A program made the translations under genes and the position numbers. From Anaeramoeba flamelloides (Eukaryota; Metamonada; Anaeramoebidae): 64,000 bases of DNA. Where the stretch lies: positions 4,228,001 to 4,292,000 of the forward strand of contig JANTQA010000042.1 of the NCBI GenBank assembly GCA_027625915.1. The letters are read 5' to 3'. The notes under the pieces are model-generated. The model did no database searches, was not told where the DNA came from, and saw nothing but the letters and a program-made list of their open reading frames with translations. Each line of letters opens with the position of its first letter. Position 1 is the stretch's first letter. Below, one piece after another: positions 35,687-47,340 of the stretch.

Positions 35687-36170
35687 CGACTGTAGTCAAA
35701 ATAAAGCGTGCAAAAAAATTTAATGCGTGTTTCAAAATAAAAAGCGTGTTTTTTTGTTAAAGAAGAACTATACATTAACCAATCAAAGAAACCAATAATA
35801 AACCCTAAAAAAATATGGTAGTGGTTTCTTAAAGTTCTATTATTTACAAAGAAATTCTAAAAATGAAGGATCAAATTGCAAAATTTATCTCAAAAAATAG
35901 ATTTAATTTCTAAGAAAATTTTAAACATAAAAAAAACAAAAAATTCAAAAAAATTGAGAATATTATGGAAAATTTTCAACTATTTGCATGAATAATTTAA
36001 ATTTTACTGAAAATAACCAGACCTTTACTTTCAAAATTGATTTGGGCTCAGGTATACTATTTGGTTGTAGATTGGATGTTACATTGGTACAAGAATAAAA
36101 AAAAGAACGGATAATATTTTGAAACACGGATTCTAGTCGTTGTGCACACATTATTTTGATCACTGTAGAC
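35687..36170. mobile_element. 484-bp TIR element with TA flanks
   Basis: The left end (CGACTGTAGTCAAAATAAAG, then GCGTGTTTCAAAAT) matches the reverse complement of the right end (GTCTACAGTGATCAAAATAA, then CCGTGTTTCAAAAT) over about 56 bases. TA lies at 35685-35686 and 36171-36172. The CTACAGTG-TCAAAATAATG style of terminus resembles Tc1/mariner ends. The 66-aa minus-strand frame at 35963-36163 is mostly TIR sequence and not transposase-like. Confidence 0.8.
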
Positions 36171-36916
36171 TATATTATTCGATCAGCTTATTATCAGTGA
36201 ACACTTATGTGGTAATATTTATGGTTTAAAAACGACTGTTTTCTCATGTAAATAATCAATCAAATATATCCTTACCAAATAAAAAATGTAAGTGCTATAT
36301 GTCCCCTAATAACTTTAACAGAATTTACCCAGAACTTTCAAAAAACAGATTTTTGAACAGATTTTGAGTTTTCAAATTATCAATTCTGTTCATAAGCTAA
36401 TGTCAATTAATTTCCTCTTTTAGCATTGGTACCTTTGAGGATTTTTGATAATTCTTCGAAAAGTTTGACTTTTTTGTTCAAAGCTGAATGAAAATTTTGA
36501 TCTTTTTATTTTACAATTTACCTGTAATTTCTGGTTGTGTGTTGAGAAAAAAAAGTTCTCAGTATTTTTTAATTTTGTTGGTTTAATTGAAGAACTGGGT
36601 TTTATTCTCAAATTTCAAAAAAGTTTTTTTTCTTGTTTATTTCTATTTCTTTATAACAATTTGAGAATTCTAAAAGAGCATTTTTTCAATAACCTGATAA
36701 GAATTTTCATTAAATATTGATTGCTTAAACAAGGTTTTGATATTTTGAGATTTTAAATTCAAAACTAAAAGAAAATCATCAAACATATTTCATTCAGAAA
36801 GATTGTTTATCAAAAGCAAAGGTGTTTCTCGAAGATAAACAATTCAATATTCGAATATTTTCAAGTGTTTCTTTCATTTTTCATATTTTTTATCCCCAAA
36901 AAACTTTCAAAATCAA

Positions 36917-39900
36917 ATGAGTGTTGTTCTTTCAACGGCATCAGGAATCATTGCACTTCTTGATGAACCAGACAACGATTTAAAAACATATGCTTTTCGT
37001 AAGCTTGATGGTCTCGTGGATCAATTTTGGGCTGAAATTTCTGATTCGATCGGAAAAATGTACAATATTTTTTTTTTCTTTCACTTTTTGTTATTTTTAA
37101 CAAAGAAAACAAACAAACAAATCAAAAAACAAACAAAAATCATAAAACATGCGACAAACAAAAAACAAAAAACATAAAACAAATGTAGAGAGGCCTTGTA
37201 TGAAGATGAAGAATTTCCTTCAAGAACTTTGGCAGCTATTGTCGCTTCCAAAGTTTATTATCATTTAGGATTTCTTGATGATTCATTATTGTTTGCTCTT
37301 GGAGCAGGGCAATTATTTGACGTCTCACAAAGAGACGAATTTACAAGGACGTTAATCTCCAAAACTTTTAATGACTATATCGAAAAGCGTAATGTTATTA
37401 CAGAAGAAGAACATAAATTAAAACTGAAAAAACAAGAGGAAGAAAAAAACAAAAAACAGACAATTTTTGATGATGAGGACGAAGAGGACTCAGAACTCGA
37501 AAACATGTTAATCGATTCTGATGAAGATTCAGAACAAGATGAGGGGTTATATGAAACAAAAAATGAAAAAATTACCATTGAAAAAACAAAAGTTGAAGAA
37601 ATCGATCCTCGACTGGAAAAGATTATCAACTCTGTCTTCCGAAGGTGCTTTTTAGAAAAAGAATTTAAAGAGGCACTTGGTATTGCAATTGAAGCAAGAA
37701 GAATTGACATCATCAAAGAAATTATTGAAATGGTTGAAAACACAGACGAAATGCTTACTTATTGTTTATCAATTTCAAGAAAATATATCCAGTCACGTTG
37801 GTACAGACAAGAAGTAAATGATCTTTTTTTTTTTTTTTCCTTCTTTTTGAATGATTTGATTTTTTCCTTTTTTTTTCTTTTTATTTCTTGTTTCTGTTTC
37901 GGTCAAATTTTTTTCTTTTCTTTTTCAGAAAACAACAAAATACAAAACTCAAAGATTGAGTAATTTTTTTCTCTTTTTTTGATTGAATTTTAATGCCACA
38001 TTTTTAAAAACGAGAAAGTTAAAGTTAAAATCAAAATCAAAATATAAATCATTTTACATAAAATTCACCTGACTTTTACAAAATATTCACTTACAGGCAC
38101 GACCTTTTCCACCCAGGAAGGTACTGAGCAATTTTATTATGTTATTTTGTATCCACTTCTCAAAAAGAATTTTCGTTCTGAAGAAATTGGAATAAAAAAT
38201 AATAATTCCAAAGCTAAAATCAACACTAAAACAAAAAAAAAAGAATTTAAAACAGATCTTTGAATGAAAATTACAAAAAAATAAATGGACTTTAACTTTT
38301 CACACAGACTGTTTTTCTTGGTTTTTCAATGAAAAGGAAAATTGAAAATAACAAAAACAATAATTGCAAAAAATGTCTTTTGGGTATTTTCAAGTACAAG
38401 CCCAAAATTGAAAACATTTCAAACTTGTAAAAGCAGCTTAAAAAAATATTTAGAACAACTTATAGAAAATTTTTTAAGAGTTTATTTGAAATGAAAATTA
38501 TGGAATATTAAAATCAAATTTTGGTAGGATATAAGAAGGGTAAAATTGTGAAAGCTGAGGTAAAATGGTGAAAATTTACCATCTTTTTTAAAAGAAATTC
38601 TCAGTGGGCAAATTTAACTGGGATTAGGGAACTCTTTAAAGATCGTTTTTATATCCGCATTCCCCGTTATAACCTGGAAATGTAATCCTTAAATTGATTT
38701 CACTCTTTAAAAGTGTTGGAAAGCATTTGAAAGACTCAAAGCTTTTTCAAAGACATGTGATTTATTGTCGTGATTTTTTTCACAAAATCCTTGATGGGAA
38801 TAGTATTTTTTTATCAAAATTTTTTTATTTTATTGATAATTATATACTTAATTATTTATTAAAAAAGCAATTTTATCATTATTTCCCAACTTTTCAAAAT
38901 AAAAATAAAAAGTAACTATTTTATAAGCCTATAATGTCACATAGATTCAAAAAAAGGAATTTTTCCAAAGAATTTAGAATAACTCTCTACAGTAAAACTA
39001 AAAAATAACGAAAGAATACAATATTTCAGAAAAAAAAAAAAAAATCTATTTTATTTATTGATGAAAGAAGTGTAAATTACACTCTAGATGTCCTTTTACT
39101 TAAATTTCCTCGAAGGTAATTTCAGCGTAAAATCATAGATTTAACAATTGTTCAAGGGAAAGACATACCCAATTTTTTTTATGTTTAAAAAGCAAAAGCA
39201 AAAAATTGAAAAGGAAAGAAAAAAGAAAAAGAAAAAAAAAAAATTGAAATAGGGTTTATACGGAGCAATTGAAAAAATCAAAAAAAAAAAAAAACAATGC
39301 TATCTTTCATTAAGGACTCCAAAAATCACAGCCACGATACTATTGGTTGATTTAATAATTTGATAATTGTTCATGAATGTTCACTTAGGGATCGTTATTT
39401 AAGTTGTTGTAATTTCTATTTTTTTTTTGATCTTATTTGCTTTAAACCTTTGGTCATTTTTAGCCTCTGCTTTTCGTTTTTATTTTCAAGTTACTCATAC
39501 TTTCGTGTTTCAGTGTAACAGTATTAGCAAGTAACCACTTGATCTTTTTCCTTTGTAACTCTTCACCCCAATATAAAGAATATTTAGCTAGGGGAAAAAT
39601 GGAAAAAAATAAATTTAACAAATAATGGGCAAAAATTGTAAAAAAATAAAAAAAATCTATTTTTTGTTCATGACACAAACAAAAATGAAAATGAAGTTTT
39701 TCATCTCAAAATCAAAAAAACATCATTTTTTTTTAATCTATTTCTTTATTATCTGAAGTTATTTAATATTAATTATTAAGATTTTTTCAAGTAAAAAGTT
39801 TGTATTTCAAAAAATAAATCTCATATTTACTTATTATCTATTGCCGATTTCTTTGATCATTAAAAGATATTAATTAAAATAACAACTAGAGAATATTTTA

Positions 39901-42900
39901 TTCATTTTTAATCTTCTTTCTCATAAGATGAAATATTTAGAAAGAAATTTTTTTACAATAAAAAATTGATTTACTTTTTTTTTTGAAAAACAGTTTAATT
40001 CGTAGACTGTTTACTTTATTATAATAAAATAGATTTATATTTGACTATAAAATACAAATTCCTGAATTATGCTTTATCTATATATATATACCATATAATT
40101 TGATCTTTTGGTTTCAATTATAAACCAAAATTTATTTTCCAAGTTAAAATCAATAATTATTTAGAAAAATAAATTGAGTTTAAAATTCTTCTAATGACTG
40201 TTTCTAGACATTCTTCTCTTAGATACTCTTTGAATTAGAAGACACACGTTTAGTCAATTCAAAATTCTTTCTCTAACAGATTACGTGTTTTTTAACAGTT
40301 TACCCTTAACAATAAATTACAATTAAAATTGCAAAATTTTGCCCAGTTAAAATAGTCAAAAGAATTACAACAATACACTATCATTCAAGTTTGGAAATAA
40401 TTTTGATTTTTGAAAGATATCAAAATCATTTTTTTGTTTTTTGTTTTTTTTTTTTCCTTTTTTCCAATTACATAACTAGTTTCTTTTGATCAAAATTTTT
40501 TGTAAATGATTGATATTTCGTTATAGTTGAGTTCTTTTAAATAGAAAAAATAAAATAAAATTAGTCAATGTTATCTAACCTTTTGATCGATCAATAATTG
40601 TTAGTGAAATTTCAACCAATTTACCAATACATTTTTTTTTTGTGTTATCTCCAAAATTGTTTGACAATATTTTTTATTTATTATTATTGATAATTATTTA
40701 TTTTTTGTTTTGTTGTTATATTATAATTGATAAATAATTGTTAACATTTCAATTAAATTAAAATTCAAAATTTTCCACACATTTAAAACGGTTCAAATAA
40801 TCACAATAATTCAATTTCATTCAAATTGAAAATAATTTTCATTTTTGTAAAATATGAAAATCCTTTTTTCATCTTTTTAGTTTTTTAGTTTTCTATTTAA
40901 TTTTTTGAATTACGTAACTTGTTTAGTTCGATCAAAATATTTTTTTTTACCAATTGATATTACGATTAAAGTTGAGTTCTTCGAAATAGAAGAAATCAAA
41001 TAAAATTATCCAATGATATCTAACCATTTGATCGATCAATATTCCTAATAGAATTTTTACAAATTTACCAATACATTTTTTTATTCTGTTCTCTCCAAAA
41101 ATTTTAACACACCAATAATTTATTAGTAATGATAATTATTTATTTTTATTCTTCACCAAGTATTGTGATTTATCAACATTCCAATTAGTAAATGGTGCTA
41201 ATTTGGTATTTCTTCGAGAATTGATTAAATTAGGTTTTTTTTTTCAAAAATTGAATTTTGGTAAGTTTTAAATTTTTTTGAATTGGGATTTATTTAATTT
41301 TTCTAATTCAATATTTTTCATAATATTTATTAAACAGATTATTTTTTTAAAAATCAAATTTCGGAGTCTTCTAAATTTTTTAATTAGAGTTTAATTATCT
41401 AAACACCAAAACGTGATCTTGTGAAAAAAAAAATTATTTTAACACTTTTCTGGAATTCATATTTGATTCTATGCATTGAGTGAGTCAACTTTGTGTTCAA
41501 AAAGTTGTCTTTTTTAAAATTCAAATATTTACATTAAAATTACACAATTTTTTAAAACTCTTTAAACTGATGCTTTGAACAATTTGGTTAACTCAGTTAA
41601 ATCCAGAAGGAAAAAAAAAAACAAAATAAAAAAATTTACTTTTTTAGTGTTTTTTTTTACACCATGTGACAGGCCCAGTTAATTTAGCTTAGTACAGTTC
41701 AAAGTTTAAACACTTTCTTATCCAGAATTTTGAAAAACAATTTTTTTTTTTTTTGGTGAATAAAATGTAAGTCTTTTACAACTTTTTCCACATTAATAAA
41801 ATTGTGTCAAAATGGTATTAAATGTTTAGTTTTGTAAAAAAAAAAAAAAAAATTCTAAAAGGAAAGTATTTTATAGAAATTCATTTTTTATTTGTTTCTT
41901 TCAAACTGTTGACACTAATTAATTCAAATTAAAAAAATTTAAATTTTATCTCAAAAGTCCAATAAAGAATATCGAACTTAATCACTTAAATTTTCATTTT
42001 GTATTGATTTTGGGTGGATATTTTTATTTTTTCTGCTCACTCTGATAAAACATACTTTTTGAATTTTAAATAAAAATGTTTTTTTATCTAATTAGAAAAT
42101 GATTGTATAAATAAAAATAATCTAAACTTTTTTTCAGTCAAAGTGCCCCAACTTTTTTTTTAAAATCCAATTTTTTTTTATAATTGACCTTTGAAGAACA
42201 AATAAAAAAAAAAGTAGAATACTACACATCAAAGGGAATAGTTAATATTCGTATGAAATAAAATTAAAAAATCAATAAATTTTCTTAAAAATTGAAAAAT
42301 TCAAATTATTAGGGTCCTATTATGAAAAACAACAATGCCAATTTTGATTTTAAATTGAAGATCCAAATAAAACCCTAATAGAAATCAATATGATTTCTCT
42401 ACAATCATTTTCGCTGTTTCAATAACATTAGAATAACATGTTTTTTACTTGGTGACTATCGATCTTGAAATAGAAAAAAATAATTTGCAAACGAATTACA
42501 TCTCAAAAAAAAATCGAAAAAAAAAAAAAAGAAAGCAAATGGAAATTATGAAAAAATGAATTCAATTTTTGAAATTTCCAAAATTTTTTTTTCTTCTAAT
42601 ATCCATTAAAATCATTTAAATACAGGTAATTCATCACATTACAACTGTATCACTTTGAGTGTAAAATTTTTTATTAATGAAAAAATAAAAACACAGAATT
42701 ATTTTTTATTTTTATTTGTTTAATCATCAAGTATAAATAACTAATTTTTAATTCATAATTATTCAACAACCAATAAATTTCCAAAAAAAAATATCTTTCA
42801 ACAAACAGGTTCTAACAATGCTCTTAGAGGTTTATGAAAGCCGACCAGAGTTAGATTACATCAATATTTGTGATATATTATTATTTCTAAATGATGTTGA

Positions 42901-45169
42901 AAGATTATCTGAAATTTTAAATGAATTAATCTTAGAAAAAACCAAGGAATCTCATTTAATTGCATGCCAAATTGGATTTGATTTATATGAAAATGCATCA
43001 CAGCATTTCCTTCATGAATTAGCATTATTATTACCCGATCCGATCCCAGTTAACAAGCCGGTTGAAAAGGATGGCATTGTTGCTGAATATTCTCCAATGG
43101 AACAAAAAAGAATAGAATATATCAAAAAAATGGATCAACTAAAATCCATTTTGTCTGGAAGGACAACAATCAATTTACATTTACAATTTTTAAATAGAAA
43201 TAATAAAACGGATTTACAAAATTTGATTAGATTAAAAGAAAAAACCGATTCAAGACATTCATTGCTCACATCGATGATCGTAATGGCACATGGATTATTA
43301 AACTGTGGAACCACTTCCGATGTCTTTTTAAGAGACAACCTTGGATGGCTAGCCAAGATTTCGAATTGGGCAAAGTTTTGCTCAACGGCGAGTTTGGGCT
43401 TGATTCATAAGGGGCATTTAGATAAGGGGTTCGACGTTTTGGAGCCATACTTACCACAGGGGAGTGGCGGAAGCTCACCATATTCCGAGGGGGGGTCATT
43501 ATATGCACTCGGGTTGATTAATACCAATCATGGTGAAGAGGTTACCCCGTTTTTACTTGAAGCGCTCAAGAATTGCCAAAGAAACAATATTATCCAACAC
43601 GGCGCCTGCTTAGGAATCGGGCTCTCATCAATGGCGGTTGGTGATATGCAAATATATGAAGAATTAAGGGGTGTACTCTATAACGATGATGCAGTGGCCG
43701 GCGAGGCAGCAGGGATTGCCATGGGGTTGCTAATGCTTGGGACTGGCAACAGGAAGGCAATCCAAGAAATGTGGAATTATGCACACCAAACCGAACATGA
43801 AAAGATAATCAGAGGAGTATCAGTTGGAATGTCCTTGATCATGTATGGCAAGGAACAAGAAGCAGAGGGGTTAATTGAGCAATTGTCTTCCGATAAGGAT
43901 TCCTTGTTAAGATATGGCGCCATGTTTACCATTGCCATGGCCTATGCAGGGACCTCGAATGAAAAGGCACTCCGGAAATTATTACATGTCGCTGTAAGTG
44001 ATGTTAATGACGACGTCAGAAGAGCAGCAGTAATTGCAATAGGATTCCTTTTGTTTAAAGAGCCCAAGCAGGTGCCCAAGACCCTCTCCTTACTTGCCAA
44101 ATCATATAATAACTCTGTAAGATTTGGCGCGGCAATGGCTTTAGGTATCACCTGTGCAGGCACAGCCAATAAAGAAGCCCTTGAATTATTGGGACCCTTA
44201 ACAAAGGATCTTAACAATATCGTCAGGCAGGGAGCTTTAATTGCCACCGGTATGGTCTTGATGCAATCCAATGAAAAGCAGGAACCTAAGGTTTCCAAAA
44301 TTAAAGAGCAATTCTATGAAATAGTTTCAGATAAATACGAACATAAAATGACCAAAATGGGTGCAATTTTGGGCGCTGGCTTAATTGATGCTGGCGGCAG
44401 AAATGTTACAATCAGTATGCAAACGACTACAGGTGAAAATGATATGGCAGCCATTGTTGGACTCGCCATTTTCTCTCAATATTGGTTTTGGCATCCCTTG
44501 ACATATTTCATTTCCTTAGCATTCCAGCCCACAGCCTTAATCGGCCTAAATAAAGATTTGAATATGCCCAAATTCAAAGTAAAATCAAACGCTAAACCTT
44601 CTGTATTCGCTTATCCTAGCCCCTTGGTGGAAGTTAAAAAGGTCGAAAAAAAAGTTGAAACAGCCGTCTTATCAGTAACTAAAAAGGAACAAAGAAGACA
44701 AGAAGAAAAGGCTGAACAAAAAAAATTAAATGAAGATAATTCACAAATGGATCCAGAAGAAGTTGACGAAAAGAAAAAGAAACAAGATTACAAGAAAATA
44801 ATTGAAGAAGAATCCACTGAAAAGGAAAAGGAAAAGGAAAAGGAAAAGGAAAAGGAAAAGGAAAAGGAAAAGGAAAAGGAAAAGGAAAAGAAAGAAAAAG
44901 AAGAAAAAAAAGAAGAAAAGGAACCAGAAGAAGAAATTTTGGAAAACCCAACAAGAATTACTTTAGATCAAAGAAAATATATCACTTTTGATGTAGATCC
45001 TAGATACAAACCAGTAAAAGAAAGTGCCAAATTTGGTATCGTAATGTTATTAGATACAAAGCCTGATGAAGAGGAAGAATTAATCGAAATCTCATTTGAT
45101 ACGGCAGAAAAAGAAGAAGAAGAAAAAGAACCTGAACCACCTGAACCATTTGAATATTTTTCTGATTAA
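36917..45169 (+). CDS. PSMD1: 26S proteasome regulatory subunit RPN2/PSMD1
   Basis: Largest scaffold subunit of the 19S base. Exons 36917-37059, 37189-37813 and 42809-45169 join in phase to give about 1,042 residues (human about 953). The N-terminus ASGIIALLDEPDNDLKTYAF and the block KIEALYEDEEFPSR, rebuilt exactly across intron 1, match Rpn2. Exon 2 ends SRWYRQE and exon 3 continues VLTMLLEVYESRPELDYINI, with no gap relative to the family. Proteasome/cyclosome repeats occupy roughly residues 400-780 (ALGLINTNHGEE, AVIAIGFLLF, GAAMALGITCAG). Additions are an acidic insert near 340-360 of the family alignment and a Glu-Lys tract at ~927-951. The last residues EPEPPEPFEYFSD preserve the Rpn13-binding tail. 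Intron 1 is 129 bp (GTACAA...TAG). Intron 2 is 4,995 bp (GTAAAT...CAG). Confidence 0.97.
40365..41150 (+). repeat. tandem duplication, ~400-bp units, in PSMD1 intron
   Basis: Units at about 40365-40725 and 40785-41150 share, in order, a CATTCAA block, GTTGAGTTCTT, AAATAAAATTA, a TATCTAACC block, TTGATCGATCAATA and AATTTACCAATACATTTTTT. They are diverged by many substitutions. Confidence 0.75.
42123..42670. mobile_element. TIR element, GTCAAAG-type ends (copy 3)
   Basis: Left end TAAACTTTTTTTCAGTCAAA followed by GTGCCCCA. Near the right end, the reverse complement reads ACACTCAAAGTGATACAG, like the left end of the 51157 copy. The interior 42380-42620 is the inverse of 33340-33610. The right boundary is approximate. 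It lies in PSMD1 intron 2, ending about 140 bp before exon 3. Confidence 0.65.
44818..44892 (+). repeat. GAAAAG hexamer array encoding Glu-Lys
   Basis: About twelve copies of GAAAAG (as GAA AAG) encode the EKEK tract near the PSMD1 C-terminus. Similar arrays occur in the FRY-like gene at 60859-60948. Confidence 0.9.
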
Positions 45170-47340
45170 ATTATTTATTGAATAAATATTTTTAACTTAA
45201 TTTAGATTTTTATTTATAAATATTTCTTTTAAAAAAATTTTTTTATTTAGAATTTTTAAATTTAAACGGTATTGAAAAACAATTCAAATTTTCTATTACA
45301 CAATAATTATTTTCATTTGATAATAAAATTGATTTATTTTTATTTTTTTTATGTTGTTTTGTTTTGTTTTTGATGACTTAATTGTTTTTAATTTTAAGGC
45401 TCGAGCAATTATGATGAAAAAAAAATTATGAAATAGATTAAAAAAAATTTTGTAATTATGAGTACCTAATAATAATTAAAACAAATCAACCTGTGAAGTG
45501 TGATCGATCTTAAAAAATGAATAATAAAAAATTAGGATATTTTTAAAAAAAAAGCCCATGAGTTAAACTCAATTTCCAATTTGTATATTTAGAATATATC
45601 ATTTTTAAAATAACTGTTTTCGTTTTGAAGTGTTGCTCTTTGGAACTTTTTAAGATCTTGAAGATTTATTTATTTCATTTTTTTCCTTTCTCAAATAAGT
45701 TATTTTTAATTCAAAAAATGTATGAAAATCTCTTACTCGGTCAAATTTTGAGGGTAAAAAAATAACAAAAAATTAGATTCAATCGAATTAACATGATTTG
45801 TACTTGAAGAAAATAATTTTTTCTTGATTGAAGAAGATTTTCCACTATTGGAAATAAAAAATAAAATAAAGATTATATTGTTTTAAAAAAACAAATTGTT
45901 TTTTTTTGAATTTGAGAACCCTTTTAATATTTTTTTTTAACTATTGCTTTGAGGATCTTAGGAATATTTTTTTTGGTTCTTTGAATTTTTTTGTCTTTTT
46001 TTATTAAAATTTGGATCTCATAAATCCTTTTTTATTAATGAAATATTTGTAAATAGAATCTGTTGAAATATTCATATGAAATTTTTTATTTTAAACTTTT
46101 GAAATTTGAGTTTTAACATGGTACCTAAGTGATATAATAGAAATGATATTAAAAGTAATTTGTAAGTACCCATTTTTTAAAAAATAATCTTCCAAAAAAA
46201 CATTTTTTTAATTTTACTTGATAATTTACTGTTTTTTATTAAGATTAAAGATACTCATATGTTACAAATAAAAATGTTTCAAAATATCGCAACTACATGC
46301 AAATTACTTAGATACTATTAATGACTGTGGTCACGTACTATTGAGTTACTCAGTAATATTAATGATCCCAAAAATGTGATAATGATTTTAAAAAAAAGTT
46401 AATATATCTGATAAATTAAAAAAGAAAAATATCTTTAAGATTATTAGAAAAAAAATTTCCAAATATTTATTAATCCTAAAGAATAATAAACTTGTGTTTT
46501 TGAGTTTTTAATAATTTTAAAAAAAAACTTTAGAAATTCAGATAGGTGATGTAGAGTGCCAAGGTTTTTTTTTAATTCGAGAAATAAATAGAATAGTCAA
46601 GAAATTTTCTTTTTATTACTTGAATTAAAAAAAAAAACAAAAGTGATTTTCCACATTTCAAATAATAGAGAAAAAGCATATATATATATATATTACTCTA
46701 TTCTATTAATTTCTGGAAAACCTAGGAAAGTTTCATTCAAGTATAAAGGGTACTTTAGATTCCCAAGGTTTTTATTTATTTTTTTTTTTTCATTCAAAAG
46801 AATAGAGCAAATTCAAAGATTTTTCTCTATTCTTTGAATAAAAAAAAAAACTTACAGCACTTTTATATGATTCAATAGAATCGATCAAAATCTTTGGTTT
46901 TACTCATTTTTTTTAAATTCTAAAATTTTAACAACAAATTAGAGAGGTTTATAACTTCCTTAAATAATAAAAAGAAAAAAAAATTGAACTTATTTAAAAA
47001 GAATATAAATATTTTACTTTTTTTTCTTAAACCCGGGTATACTTATTATTATTTTTAAAAGAAAAATAGAAAACAATCTAAATATCAAAACAATTTTTTA
47101 AACATATTATCAGGATATATTTGTATATTGTTGAAAAATTTTAGCATTACTTGATACTTAAAACAATAAAAAAACTTTAATGTTTGAAAATGACTAAAAA
47201 AAAAAAATAAATAAAATTAATTGTTACTTATTTTTTTTAAAATAGTGAAATAAATTCTGTTTGTAAATTATTTATAAAACAAGAAATTATTAAATCAATC
47301 GAATAATCATATATAAAACATATATATATATATATATAAT
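45170..47340. other. intergenic stretch between convergent genes
   Basis: No gene is seen. About 45400-45990 is a diverged direct copy of 16376-16960. A compound hairpin element lies at 46551-46862. A TATATA run (about 47320-47338) precedes the stop of the armadillo gene. Confidence 0.6.
46551..46862. mobile_element. compound hairpin element (copy with GTAGAGTGCC end)
   Basis: Starts GTAGAGTGCCAAGG and ends CTTACAGCACTTTT, an imperfect inverse. Inside are two hairpins: AAATTTTCTTTTTATTACTT with its left partner, and AAAGAATAGAG paired perfectly with CTCTATTCTTT (46797-46835). It is related to the elements at 32591 and 34500. Confidence 0.65.

Larger units (their letters stand above)
29088..36916. 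other. gene-poor repeat block
   Basis: About 7.8 kb with no credible coding gene. It holds four TIR or foldback elements listed separately (32248, 32591, 33294, 35687), a nested pair (34500-34985), and tandem blocks at 30.7-31.3 kb. The remaining DNA is AT-rich and partly alignable with 20.3-23 kb. The promoter of PSMD1 should lie at its right end; no motif stands out. Confidence 0.6.
37814..42808 (+). other. 4,995-bp repeat-filled intron 2 of PSMD1
   Basis: The boundaries are fixed by protein continuity: the codons either side are adjacent in the Rpn2 family. It contains an ~90-bp block near 39060-39150 shared with 31960-32045 (both carry GTGTAAATTACAC), an ~400-bp tandem duplication (40365-41150), and a TIR element (42123-42670). 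The small frames at 38694-38915 and 39460-39678 show no gene-like features. Confidence 0.92.

Noticed and set aside
35963-36163. 66-codon minus-strand frame as a possible transposase remnant
   Set aside because: It overlaps the terminal inverted repeat of a 484-bp element and shows no DDE/D or helix-turn-helix features.
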